A DNA stretch of 64,000 nt from Rotaria sp. Silwood1 (GCA_905250075.1 CAJNOP010000002.1:2299867-2363866), one strand, 5' to 3'. Numbered from the stretch's first letter, positions 1 to 11,267 are shown. Numbers and translations are program-made. The notes: a model not told the origin generated them from the letters alone.

Positions 1-545
1 TATAATAAATTGTTACATATATCATATGAGGAATATTGAAAATAAATTTAAATTTTGAATTATAACAATGCGTCTCATACTTGTTTTCAATGTAGAAAAG
101 AATGCAGTATGAAGAAAGAAAAAACTAGAAAAAAATGAACTTTTATTAAGAATTTAATACAAGAACTGAATTCGAATGACATCTATCATGAAAAATTTGA
201 TTGTGTTTTGATGAGCAAGGAATGAGTCATATCCAAATTTCTTGTCTCGATGTTTCCAGACAGATAGTTGTTTTGTATATGTACTTGAACTCATTAAAAC
301 TTTTTATACACTTATAACAGCTGTTGCAGCAGATTTGAAATACTTATCAAAAAAACATTCGGAAATTTATTACTAGACTTGTAATTTACTTTTATTTCAT
401 CATATAGTACTCCTTTACAGTCGTAATACTTTCGCAATTACATTCTTCCCTATCTTCATACTCTATCAACTCCAAAACGTATAAAAACACTCGTTTTTTT
501 TCGGTATAAAGTAATTTCAAAAGCTATTTCTATTCCAGAAAAGCT
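1..545. other. 5' flank of the NFX1-type gene, no gene seen
   Basis: No coding exon could be supported on either strand. The last part is probably promoter and 5' leader of the NFX1-type gene. A pyrimidine tract ending in AG at 537-538 lies 7 nt before the start codon at 546. It could be a cis acceptor of a 5'-UTR intron or a spliced-leader acceptor. Confidence 0.5.
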
Positions 546-3500
546 ATGGCTGAAAGTTGTGTTTCATCAGATCAGTCTCAAAATATACCTTTGCAAGAAG
601 CATATTCGAATAATAATCATAACGATAATAATAATACTAGAAAGCAAAAACGTCGACCAGTACAAACAAGCTCACAAGACGTTCGTTATAATCATCGTTC
701 ATATCTACAACAACAACAACAACAACAACAACAATGGTATCCACGTCACATGTATTATGATGAATATTATTATGGACCATCACCTTCACGCGGAGGACAT
801 TACAGTCATAATCATCAACAACGACGAGCACAATTTCGTCATGGGTCATCATCTGTGCAAGCAAATCAACAAGTAACTAATCGTCCAAGTAGTAATTCAT
901 CAGTACGATCCACAAGTGAAGCTGAAAATCTTCGTTCAACATTAACTGAACAATTATTTGAAAATATTTATGAATGTATGATTTGTATTATCAAAATTGA
1001 GTATGTTTCATTGCATTATATAATAAATTTAAACATAATTTATGTATATATATGTATTTACTTTAGACGAGATCAAGAAATATGGTCATGTGATATATGT
1101 TATAAAATGTTTCATTTAAATTGTATTAAAAAATGGGCTAGTTCAGAAGAAAGTGGTACAGATAAAAATTGGCGTTGTCCAGGTTGTCAATATTCTTATT
1201 CAACAAATCCAGTTTATAGATGTTTTTGTCATAAACGTATCAATCCAGTATTTCAACCTGGTGAAATTCCTCATTCATGTGGTGAAAGATGTGATAAACG
1301 TTTGAATACGAAAGCTAATGATTGTCATCATCATTGTTCAGAGTAATAATTCTATTTAATTAAAAGTTTATTTTATATTTTCTGTGTTTTTTTTACTATT
1401 AGACTTTGTCATCCTGGTCCTTGTCCAACATGTACAATAATGATAAAACGTTCTTGTTTATGTGGACGTGAATCTCGTACTGTTATGTGTAGCTCAAGTT
1501 CCATAATTAAATGTGAAAACAAATGTGGTAAACTTAAATCATGTCAACATCATACTTGTGATTTGGTAAATAAGCATTTGAATAGAGAATGATCGAAAAG
1601 TTTTTAGACATGATATTTGTTCACTTTTGACACACTTGAAAATATTTTCGACGAGAGTCAAAGGTTGAATTAAGATGAGAATTTTGTAAGTTACTTAACT
1701 TAGAAACTCTTTTTTTTAGTTATTTTTGCTTGAAAGTAGTGAAATAACTTTTGAAAAGCTTAAAAAATGGTCAAGTTTCTGTTATCCTAGAGGAAAGTAC
1801 CTTTTTTTTTCAAAGAAAATAGAAAAACCTTGGGAATAAACCATATAGATCTTGTTCTATCATCCTATATGATAAAGTTTGGTTCGGAAAAGTATGCTTG
1901 CTTTGTTAACTAAAAGTTTCCTAAAAAGCACGTATCAATGTAATCGGTGAACACACTTAATCATAGTTCCTAACTCGGTGAAACTTTCAAAAAAATGTTC
2001 TTTTACTATTGAAGATGTCTACTCAATATGAATGCTCTTGAACTGAGATATAAGCTTTTCGTGTACTTCTGTCTCAAAAGTACTTTAAGAGAAGAAAAGG
2101 GCATATTGGGAACAAAAATTGAGGTACCTTGTCGAGAAATAAAACAGTGCACGTTGTAGGGTGGCCTCTGATCTATAAGTTGCTGTATAAATAAAGAACT
2201 TGACTTTTACTTTCCAATTGCAACGGTGAAAATATAAAAAATTTCTGTCCAAACTATTTTTTTTTGACTTTCAAAAATTATTGCGATACTTTCAAACAAA
2301 AAATTAAGACAAAATCTTGATTCGAACTCATAACTTATAATAGTCGTCAGAAATACTGTCTCACAAATCAAAATTAAACAAATATCATGTGTAAAATTTT
2401 TCCATTTATCTATTTTGTGATTATTATTTTATTATATAATTTAATATTTAGATTTGTCATCCACGAGAATGTGCAGAATGTGATCAATTAATAAAACAAA
2501 TATGTTATTCACATGGAACTGAAAGAGAAGTTTTATGTAGTATTGAAACTGGTAATACAAAAACCTATACATGTGGTGAACCATGTGGAAAATTACTTTC
2601 ATGTGGTCATCATAAATGCACAAAAACATGTCATACTGGACCATGTCCAGATTGTTTATTATTACCAGAAAATTGTAAAACATGTGCTTGTGGAAAAACA
2701 AATATGGATAATCAACAACGAACATCATGTCTTGATCCTGTATGATTGAAGAAATAATAATTTATCCAAAAAAAAAAATATTGTTCTTTTTTTTTTTATT
2801 TAGTTACCAACTTGTGAAAAAATATGTGAAAAAATTTTATCATGTGGTCCTATTGATGATCATCATCGATGTTCAGCTCAATGTCATAATGGTCCATGCC
2901 CACCATGCAATAAACAATCTATTCTACAATGTCGTTGTAAACAATCAAGTAAATCAGCATCATGCACAGAAGTAATACAATATGATCCAATAAAAAATCC
3001 TTATTGTTGTGAACGACGATGTAATAAAAAAAAAATATGTGGAAAACATCGGTTAGTTATTTTCATTTATTTAAAATTGTAAATATTTTTTTTTTCTTTT
3101 GCGTATAGATGTAATGAATTATGTTGTGATCGTGATATACATGTTTGTGAAATAATCTGTGGTAAAACACTTAATTGTGGTATACAGTATGTATATTTAA
3201 CATGAAAAAAAAAACAAAAAGAAAAATAATAATTTAACAATTTTTTTTCTCTTTCAGTAAATGTGAAGAATTATGCCATAAAAATTTTTGTCGTAAATGT
3301 CCAATTAATAGTTATGATGAACTAACATGTCGTTGTGGTCAAACTGTTCTTCAACCACCTATTGAATGTGGTACTAAACCTCCAATGTGTAATTATAAAT
3401 GTAATCGAACACATGCATGTGATCATCCTGTTTATCATAGTTGTCATAATGAGGATGAATGTCCACCTTGTACACATCTTGTTTCAAAAATGTGTGTTGG

Positions 3501-4416
3501 TGAACATGTATTACGTAATAATGTATGTAGCAAAAAAAAAATCTTCTTTCATTTTCGATTTATTTCCTTTATTTTTTAGGTTCCTTGTTATTTAAAAGAA
3601 GTCTTATGTGGACAACCATGTGGTCAACTACTTTCATGTGGTATTCATACATGTCAACGTTCATGTCATTTAGGTCCATGTCAATCAAATGATCAAAAAT
3701 GTACACAACGATGTACTATAAAACGACGTGAATGTGGTCATCCATGTAATGTTTTATGTCATGGACATGAACCATGTCCAATAACAACATGTCGAGAAGT
3801 AATTAAACTTCATTGTCCATGTGGTCGTTTAGTAAAAGATGTTGTTTGTAATGTAAAACCAAATGAATCTAGTGGAGTAAAAGATGATATTGATTTAACT
3901 CAATCACTTGTTCAAGCATTATCAGTTCGAACAATTGATTTATCATTTGCACGTAAACAACAACAGCAACAACAACAACAGCAACAATTAGAATGTGATG
4001 ATGAATGTCGTATAATACAACGAAATAAAAATTTAGCTCAAGCTTTATCAATTAATCTTGAAGAACCAAGATCATCACCAATTGTTTATACGGATTTTTT
4101 ACGTGATTATGCAAAAAAACACTTAGAATTTGTTCAAACAATTGAAAAACAATTTGCACAACTTGTTGAAGAAACTCAACGTCATCGTGTTTCAAAACGA
4201 TGTTATTCATTTAAACCAATGAAAATTAATGAACGTCATGTAATTCATGAATTAGGTTCGTTTTATGGTCTTGAAACACAAGCTATGGATCCAGAACCAA
4301 ATCGTAATGTTGTCGCTTATGCATCTTATGGCATGTGTAAAATCCCATCGGTTACATTAAGTGAAACGATTCGACGAGAAAAACTCAAAGTACCACCTCC
4401 AGCACCATTGACATAA
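546..4416 (+). CDS. NFX1: NFX1 / shuttle craft-type zinc-finger protein with RING-like and R3H domains
   Basis: NFX1-family proteins are nuclear nucleic-acid-binding factors with RING-type ubiquitin-ligase potential. Exons by phase: 546-1000, 1067-1342, 1403-1565, 2452-2739, 2804-3051, 3109-3186, 3258-3522, 3580-4416, giving about 869 aa (human NFX1 is about 1120). In order: an Asn/Gln-rich disordered N-terminus with a CAA-coded Gln run near residue 55; a RING/PHD-like Cys-His cluster (about 145-195) with CDIC, FHLNC and CPGC motifs; a long array of NFX1-type fingers (repeated CG..L.CG.H.C, CH.GPC and C..PC motifs); and a C-terminal R3H domain with the INERHVIHELGSFYGL motif carrying the R...H pair. 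The exon 1/2 intron (1001-1066) is 66 nt and free of in-frame stops. Intron 3 (886 bp) holds a decayed inverted-repeat element. A likely poly(A) signal is near 4505. The MscS-like gene follows 224 bp downstream in tandem. Confidence 0.9.
1590..2408. mobile_element. decayed copy of the ACGGG-ended inverted-repeat element in NFX1 intron 3
   Basis: The left part (1590-1790) follows, with many mismatches, the left arm of the element at 16030-16806: GATCGAAAAGTTTTTA, then ACACTTGAAAATATTTTCGA, then GAATTTTGTAAG. The right part (about 2220-2408) follows the other arm: AAAATATAAAAAATTTCTGT, CTTTCAAACAAAAA, then CAAATATCATGTGTAAAA. Left and right arms are inverted relative to each other. No coding capacity is seen. 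The boundaries are approximate because the ends have drifted. The divergence suggests an old insertion. Confidence 0.6.
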
Positions 4417-4640
4417 ACTAATATTTATATATATATATATTTCTTTATTCACAGATATGCGTAGTTTTTATTTCTTTTGGTTTAATTGTTTTCATATTTA
4501 GATGAAATAAAGATAAAAGAAAGCAAAGAACTAAAGCGATATATATATTCCTATTTTGAAAATTAAAGAAATATAGTATTGTTAAATCTTTTTTATTTTT
4601 TTTTTTGGGTTAGATTACGATTTGTATCGTAGCTCTGGAT

Positions 4641-5650
4641 ATGTATTGTCGATCATTGCTTGCAATTTCTAGACGTACTCTAAATACTTCTAATATTGCA
4701 AGTCGATGTTTAGTAGCATCATACAATAATCAACTAATATATACGTCTCAACAACATAATCGTTATTTAGCTCAAAGTACATCAAATGAACGACCACCCG
4801 GCCGTCTACGTCGATTTTTTCGTTGGTTCAGAGGAAAAGCTGAACCATCAAATTACACAAAACCAATAACTCCACCTCCAGTACCATTAACAACTATGCA
4901 ACGAGTAAAGGGTTTTCTTGCTCTTGCTCCAAAAATAGAACATTTTTTTCTTCGTTCACATATTATTGAAGATGAGGATTTAGCTCGATTATTATCAAAA
5001 ACAGCTACAGTAACAATCTATGCGTTTATTGGTATTACTACACTTGGAACACTTGGTGTTGATACTAAACCATTATTAGCTGGTATTGGTATAACAGGTT
5101 TTACAATTGGTTTTGCGCTTAAAGAAGTAGCAACAAATTTTATAGCAGGTATTTTTCTTGTTATTAATAAACCATTTGTTCGAGGATGTCGAATTAAAAT
5201 TCATGGAAGTGGTGGTGGAATTGAAGGTAAATTTATATTGGTTTTAGTATACGTTACGTTCTATTGAATATTATCTCTTGAAAATAAAGGTCTCGTCCAT
5301 TTTATCGATATTCGATATGTGCATCTAAAAACGAAAGATCGTAAGTGAAGAATTTTCTTCTATTATAAGAGAATATCAAGAGCATTTGTGTTCATATTGC
5401 AGGTGGTATTGTAATGGTTCCGTCTGCAATTGTTTATACGAATGCATTTACTGTTTTTCCAGTTGATGATGAAGCTAATGCAGGTTTTCTTGATATGACT
5501 AAACCGCCGACAAGTGATCCTACCAAACCTACTCAACCATCATCATCATCATCATCACCCACATCTAACATTACTGTTACAAAAGAAAAACCATTAAAGA
5601 TGAACTTTGATCCAGAACCAGTGGGATCATTTAAAAAAAGCAATATCTAA
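4641..5650 (+). CDS. MscS-family mechanosensitive ion channel, probably mitochondrial
   Basis: Exons 4641-5226, 5290-5340 and 5403-5650 join in phase to 294 aa. MscS-family proteins are tension-gated channels of bacterial, plastid, mitochondrial or ER membranes. Residues 1-45 are rich in Arg, Ser and Leu and almost free of acidic residues, like a mitochondrial presequence. A membrane span lies at about 122-140. It is followed by the Gly/Ala-rich pore-helix region (about 143-178: AGIGITGFTIGFALKEVA, then NFIAGIFLVINKPF), which matches the MscS TM3 pattern. The beta domain follows (about 180-232) with GLVHFIDIRYVHLKTKD and VMVPSAIVYTNAF, like the GxVxxIxxRxTxxxxxDGxxxxxPN region. The C-terminus is a low-complexity Ser/Pro tail. 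The protein is short, with one clear span before TM3. MscS genes are typical of bacteria, fungi, plants and protists and are not standard animal genes. Three spliced exons argue that this is a resident gene and not contamination. Confidence 0.85.
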
Positions 5651-5866
5651 TAAGAACAAAGAACTATAGAAAATGTATATGTTTTTCTTTTTGACTGATA
5701 TATTTTTTTCTTTTTTCATATTATAAGATCTTTCCTTAAGCTAAATACAATTAGTCTATGAATAACCATAAATATATTTAATTTAATCTTGTCTATTAAA
5801 ACGTGATTAAATGGGATGAAAAACTCACGATAAAAAATAGACATATACATATATAATCAATAAATA

Positions 5867-6649
5867 TCATTCTTGATCCAGTGCGTCATTAAAAAACACG
5901 CTATCATCTCGATCGAATATCGGTCGTCCCATAGATGTTTTAAAATAATTTTCATTAAAAACTACACGGGCCCAAGCTAATGTTTCATTGCATACTTGCA
6001 TAGCCCAATATGCTTTTCGTGGTTGTACAAGCCAATCAGCATCAGCAAGAAGTAAATCTAATACCTGTGAAGCCTCATACCAATCAACAAGAAGACGACC
6101 ATGTATAGGTAATTCGTTATGACAGGAACGAATATATGAAATAAGAGAATTTAATGTTGGAAAGCTTCTCGTCCCCTTTGTTACAATGTCAGCAATATAT
6201 TCTGCTGTACGTAAAACAATTAATAAAGCCGTTTTTGTTATTGATGTTGCTAATGTTATTTGTTGCATATCATTTTTGTCAAGTTCAAGCATTTGATTAA
6301 ATGTATGTTTTAAATTAAGAAAATATTCAGTTAAACTATCCAAACTAAAGTTACCAATGTTGGCAACTAATAGTTCGTTTTGAAAAGAATTAATATGATC
6401 AGTTTGTGCTTCAATCGATGCTACAGTACTTGGTTCGTGAGCATCAGCTGATGGAATATCAAACGCATATTGTCGTAATTGTTCATTTTTTTTAGCTTGT
6501 GTATTATGACGCAGTTGGTCAGCAAGTGCAAGTGCATGAGACCAACGTCTATGAGAAAACGGTCCCGTTTGTCTACCATTTTCATAAAAGCTACCATTAT
6601 TACCATTATTACCATTAATATTATTTGATGCTGATTGGTGTTCACTCAT
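5867..6649 (-). CDS. unknown 260-aa protein, single exon
   Basis: One open frame without introns. I chose the start at 6649 (MSEHQSASNN). An upstream in-frame ATG at 6673 would add eight residues, but a TTTTATTATAG acceptor-like tract ends 4 nt before the 6649 ATG, so the extension is probably not in the mature mRNA. The first 25 residues are an Asn/Gly-rich linker. The rest (about 35-255) looks like an all-helical globular domain with no transmembrane span, with blocks such as TKTALLIVLRTAEYIADIVT and LLVDWYEASQVLDLLLADAD. I do not recognise the family. It is convergent with the MscS-like gene. By eye its GC content (about 40% at its 3' end) is higher than in the neighbouring multi-exon genes. 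A retrocopy or a transferred gene are possibilities. Confidence 0.65.
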   Translation of the reverse strand: MSEHQSASNNINGNNGNNGSFYENGRQTGPFSHRRWSHALALADQLRHNTQAKKNEQLRQYAFDIPSADAHEPSTVASIEAQTDHINSFQNELLVANIGNFSLDSLTEYFLNLKHTFNQMLELDKNDMQQITLATSITKTALLIVLRTAEYIADIVTKGTRSFPTLNSLISYIRSCHNELPIHGRLLVDWYEASQVLDLLLADADWLVQPRKAYWAMQVCNETLAWARVVFNENYFKTSMGRPIFDRDDSVFFNDALDQE

Positions 6650-6673
6650 TCTTCTATAATAAAATAAAAACAA

Positions 6674-9296
6674 GATTCCTATGAATTAAATAAAAGTGCT
6701 TCGGTTATAAGTATATAAAGAGAAATAATAAATGCTCTCTTCTTCATTTACTTTTTTCTTTCTTATTGTTCTTATACTTTTCTTCTAGTTTCTCGTTTAT
6801 CTCGTGAGTAAGAGTGCGTTCATGTCGGAGATCAAATATATAACGGGAATTAAAACTAAATTAAGTAAAGGCATTGGTGTTTCCACATAGTAACACTAAC
6901 GATATTATTTAATTTTATTTCGATAGTTATAGCATGTCTAGAAGAAGCATTCTTGATATTATAGTCTTCGTTGAATATGCTACAAGATGCGCTACAAGTC
7001 GTATTTTTTTTCTTCTTCTTTTCTTCCTTTTACGCAAAAAATAATCGACAAGTGCTACAGAGCAAAGTTGACTTTACTATTGTGGCTGTTCGCTAGTCAC
7101 TATGTCGATATAGTTATCCTTTCTTTCCTTAGTCTTTTGGTAAGAAAAAAAACAAGCGACATTCTTTCATTTCTTACTTATTTTCGAAAACAACCATTTT
7201 TTTTATCGATGTTTTTATTTTCATTACGTGTTATGGTGATAGTCAATCAGAGTGCTATGTACCTCTTATCTACGAACCAAGAAAATATTTTCGTATGTCA
7301 ACTACACTTTACCCTAAAGGATGCAACATGCTATTTTAACTGATTATCTAGAGATCAATTAATACTACGAGACGTCATTAGATAAAAAAAATAATAATAA
7401 ACAATAACGATGCTATGCCATAATACTTTTTGTAGTCTGTCAAAAAATAGCAAAACAGCATCCTTTTTTTATTTATTATCTTTGATAATAGAAATTTTTG
7501 CATTGAAGAATTAACAGAAAACAATTGTAATTATGATTTATGTGACAGTGGTCTTAATCCAATAACAATTGTCATAGTCTTTGTTCTGTTTTTTGTTTTT
7601 CCTGACACGAACACGAGTGATTTGCATGATAAGACAAAAACCAGAATCAAACGTCATAGTTACTGCATATTGACTCATTTACTATTTGTTGTTTATTTCA
7701 TTTATAAAAAAAGTAGCATTAAATCAGTACTGATTATGCATCATTTTCAATAATAGGTTTCATATAGATAAAGTAAATATGAGTGGTACTCGACAGATAT
7801 GAGAAAATGTCCTATGTAAACGTCGATGAAAGTTAAATAAAAAAAATCTCATGATAATTCTTTTTTTGATAATAGAAACGTCTCATGATAGTTGATCAAA
7901 GATGTAAATAATAATGCATGACGTATTTCCTCTGCAAACTAATCCATTGTTTTTTTTTATAATATATGTGCAGATAGATGTAAAGACAAATATTTATCAT
8001 TTTTGCCCATGTGAGTTTTGTTTTTCTCATATTACTAATATTGTTGAAGTCATAAACATCAATAAAAAATCAATTATATTTTTCTGAATATGACTGTTGA
8101 ATCGAACGAACTATGCCGTATTTTAATATTTACTAAATAGGTCATTCATTATTAATCAAACAAATGTCAAGTCTACAATATTACAATAATAAAATGAGCT
8201 AGTATCAAATGATGAATTATGACATGATTAGAGAATAATCAATAATTTTTTATTCTAATGAGCGAACAGAGCTTTATTTAATCGAATATGACAACACATC
8301 TGCATAATACCTTGCATTAAAATATTTTATTTCTATAGCTACGTAAATGTATAATCTTAATGGTCATGAAAATATATTTATACGTCTTACGAATGAAAAC
8401 TTATCTATTAAAACTCATACTTCAAATAGAATAAATGTAGTTTGTTTAAATTTAAATTCTATGATCAAATTGAAAATACTACTGATGAAATTACTCTGAC
8501 TATTAATTATCATCAAAATTTCAATCTAAATGAATGAAGTTTATTTTAGTCAGAGTTTATTTTTTACAAATAATATCCGATTATATCACAACGGCAGATG
8601 TCGTTTATAAATTTATACAAACGTAAATTCTAGATAGATTGTAAAAAATAAGTACAAAATACACAATCATCACTATCTGTTTATTACTGTGACATAAACC
8701 TTCTATCTTCATAAAAATTGGCAAAAATTTATGATCCATTTTAAATTCAGATATCCTTATATTGTTTTCGGAGATCATAAACCTTTTTTTTCGGTACATG
8801 AATGGAATTAACCTTAAGGTGAAGGGTGTGTCATTGCATATTTTAAACTCAACTGTAAAACAAAAAATCTTTTCGCTTGACGATTTATTTCATTATATAT
8901 ACTACTCAACTAGAGTTTATAAACACAGAAAACCGTAGAAGTGCATATAAATTCACAATTGATCATCAATCCTTGCCAAAACTTATGAAACGAAATAGTT
9001 TATAAAAAGATAGACCACACTCATAAACTTACAACAGATTTGCGTAATTATAATCAATAGATAGTGAGAGTTTGTTGATTTGGACTTTTTTTTTTTTACA
9101 ACGCACTAAATAATAATCACGTTACGGTGTCTCATCTTTCGAGTGCTCGTTTAAGCACGTGCATTGAAATAACAAAAAATATGATATGCATGAGTGATTC
9201 TTGCTTTCATGATCATAAATATTCATATTATATCGCCATATCTTCATTAATCATTTATCTATTTTCCAACAGCTATATTTCTCTGAAAAAATTATA
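6674..9296. other. 2.6-kb intergenic region, no gene seen
   Basis: AT-rich DNA between the divergent unknown gene and the Pro/Gln-rich gene. Short open frames occur (for example 6987-7343 +), but they have no recognisable domain and begin in a T-rich tract. I see no long tandem array, tRNA fold or transposon ends. It probably holds both 5' regulatory regions. Confidence 0.5.
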
Positions 9297-9833
9297 ATGG
9301 GTGCACATATACGCAAAATACTAGCGCCACAAAGCCAGCAAGGAGGACAACCATCTTCTCAGCCTCTTCCACAACAAATGCCTGTACCACAGGGATATGT
9401 TCAACCACACCCAGTGGTATTAGCAGCTCAACAACAACCCGCGGTTCAACCTGTATCCATTCAACAGCCAGTGCAACAAGGGCAAGGTTTTGCACCGGTA
9501 CAGCAACCCATGATGCCTTCCCAACAACCTATTATGGTTCCTGTACCTCCTCAACAGCCAATGATGGCTCCCGAACAACCTATTATGGTTCCTGTACCTC
9601 CTCAACAGCCAATGATGGCTCCCGAACAACCTATTATGGTTCCTGTACCTCCTCAACAGCCAATGATGCCTCCACAACAACCTAACATGGCGACTTTTAC
9701 TCCGCAACAATCCATGATGCCTTATTCACAACCTACTGCGATGTCTGCTGCTCCTCAGCACCTACATCAAATGATTCCTCAACCACAACCTGGATATTCA
9801 CAACAGCCGGTTCAGGGTGGTTTTGCTCAATAA
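9297..9833 (+). CDS. Pro/Gln/Met-rich low-complexity protein with a 17-residue tandem repeat
   Basis: Single exon, 178 aa. Nearly all residues after about 15 are Pro, Gln, Met, Val or Ala. Three 17-residue repeats of the QQPIMVPVPPQQPMMAP type occupy about residues 76-126 and are coded by 51-bp repeats at 9522-9674. Looser QQPMMP units lie on both sides, suggesting growth by repeat expansion. There is no signal peptide or membrane segment. The start MGAH places Gly at position 2, but a basic residue at position 6 makes N-myristoylation uncertain. An acceptor-like TATTTTCCAACAG ends at 9272, 24 nt upstream of the ATG. The function is unknown. Such proteins are usually disordered scaffolds or condensate formers, but that is inference. 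A clean stop and downstream AATAAA-like signals near 9974 support a real gene. Confidence 0.6.
   Translation: MGAHIRKILAPQSQQGGQPSSQPLPQQMPVPQGYVQPHPVVLAAQQQPAVQPVSIQQPVQQGQGFAPVQQPMMPSQQPIMVPVPPQQPMMAPEQPIMVPVPPQQPMMAPEQPIMVPVPPQQPMMPPQQPNMATFTPQQSMMPYSQPTAMSAAPQHLHQMIPQPQPGYSQQPVQGGFAQ
9522..9674 (+). repeat. coding minisatellite, 3 x 51 bp
   Basis: Three head-to-tail 51-bp units start at 9522, 9573 and 9624. Units 2 and 3 are virtually identical at nucleotide level, including synonymous positions, so the duplication is recent or maintained by conversion. The unit is a multiple of three and keeps the frame. Confidence 0.9.
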
Positions 9834-10183
9834 TCAAGTCGTATAAATGTCAGAAGAACCAGTTAATTTTTTTCAATTGTTATTCACGCATAAGTAAATA
9901 TTTGTTGCAACCTTTAGATAACATATTCAATCAGGCCGATCCTTTTTTTTTGTATTTAAACACGTATATATATAAATAAAAAATAATATTACATAAAAAG
10001 CTTTTTTCTATACAGAAAATAGAGATAAATTAGAAACAACCCTTTGTTATCATATGTTTTGAAATTTAATCTTATTTGATTAACTCTTACAACAAAAATA
10101 CATATACTGGAATTTTGAAAATGCTTCTTTGATAAATAAATGCAAGAAAAATAAAAAATAATTGACTTCAATAATGATGTTAA
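9834..10183. other. convergent 3' ends, no gene seen
   Basis: This 350-bp AT-rich spacer lies between the stop of the Pro/Gln-rich gene (+) and the stop of TMEM170 (-). Runs of AATAAA-like hexamers on both strands probably serve as poly(A) signals. Nothing else could be supported. Confidence 0.5.
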
Positions 10184-11267
10184 TCATAATGTAGATAAGA
10201 TTTTGACAAAAGAGAAGAAAAGTATAACACCAGTTTGTCCAATACCAAGTATGAAACAAAAGAAAGGTTTTGTTTCTACCGAAGCAGCATAAAATATAGC
10301 TGAAAGAAGTGCACCTAGAAATAAACATAATTAGGAATAGTTTTACTATTTCGGTTTAAATCTATTCTTGTATTTTCGATCATTTCTGGTTCTCGAATAA
10401 AGAAACAACGGATTTGAATGAAATATTTACTATAAATAGAGCACCTAAAATAAGAAGACGAACCCTGTCTTCTTAGTTCAATCGGGCTGAAAATTTCTTT
10501 TTGAAATACCTAGTATTATGTCTCATACGGTGATTTTAAAGTTGTTTTTTTAAATGTGACATTTTCTTTTCTTATGAGACAAATACGTAAATGTTCGGAT
10601 CCTAAACCAAGGTGCTGGCGTTTAGCACTCTATAAATCCAAATCATGAAGTGCGAAATAAAAACAGTCGATTACATCGCTGGAGAAAGCTTATAAGTAGC
10701 TGGCACCAAAATTTCAGTCTGATCGGACAAAGTTTGATGGAAATCGTAAGCGGACTCGATATAGTTCTATGAGAAAATCATGTTTTCTACAAAACTTTGT
10801 TCAAATTTTTTCCCTTGGTAATGTGTCTTCTTATTTTAAGTAGTCTGTTTGCTGTAAATATTTTCATATGGGTTGATTGTTTCACCTTCATGAACTAGAA
10901 AAAGGAAGGATACACTCTTAAATATATTTACTTGTAAGAGCTGATGGAATGATTGGAGTTATAATTCCAGCTAAAAAAATAAATATCGCATACCAACGTC
11001 CAATTTTATGACTTCTTAATGATATAATAGCAATTATAGTAGCAATTAAATGTACAACAATAGATGTCATAAAGCACCAAAGAAATATTTCAGCCCATAT
11101 GTCTATATGCAAAAAAAAATGAAACAAGAATTATTAAAAAAAAATAAATAATAAAAAAAAAAAAGAAATAATGGATTACCTTTAAACTCAACTAGGCGAT
11201 GTGTAGGTGTTAATTTTAATGAATCAAGAATACGTCGAAATGATAATTCTTTGATCAATTCCGGCAT
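10184..11267 (-). CDS. TMEM170: TMEM170 family membrane protein
   Basis: Exons on the minus strand are 11180-11267, 10932-11102 and 10184-10314. They join in phase to 129 aa (human TMEM170A is 144). TMEM170 proteins are small three-to-four-span proteins of the ER and nuclear envelope that shape ER sheets. The family pattern is clear: WAEIFLWCFMTSIVVHLIA (span 1), HKIGRWYAIFIFLAGIITPI (span 2) ending in the ALTS motif, then a third span ending in GIGQTGVILFFSFVKILSTL, which matches the conserved GTGQTFCVLVVSFLRILATL C-terminus. The N-terminus MPELIKELSF is short. The start lies 219 bp from the divergent IFT80 start, so the two probably share a promoter region. Intron 2 (10315-10931) is long and carries short inverted repeats. 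Confidence 0.85.
10447..10838. repeat. putative short-TIR element in TMEM170 intron 2
   Basis: TAAAATAAGAAGAC near 10447 recurs inverted as GTCTTCTTATTTTA near 10826-10838. A further GTCTTCTTA at about 10466 forms a small hairpin with the left end. The 390-bp interval has no coding capacity. It could be a MITE, but target-site duplications were not found. Confidence 0.35.

Noticed and set aside
2300-2340. tRNA-like T-arm word (GATTCGAAC)
   Set aside because: No matching acceptor, D or anticodon stems around it. The word belongs to the decayed inverted-repeat element.
6650-6673. Upstream ATG extending the 260-aa gene by eight residues
   Set aside because: An acceptor-like AG at 6654-6655 lies between the two ATGs, so the upstream one is probably spliced away.
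6987-7343. 118-codon open frame on the plus strand in the 2.6-kb gap
   Set aside because: Hydrophobic, T-rich composition, no domain, no splice context, and it starts in a poly-T tract. It looks like a chance frame.
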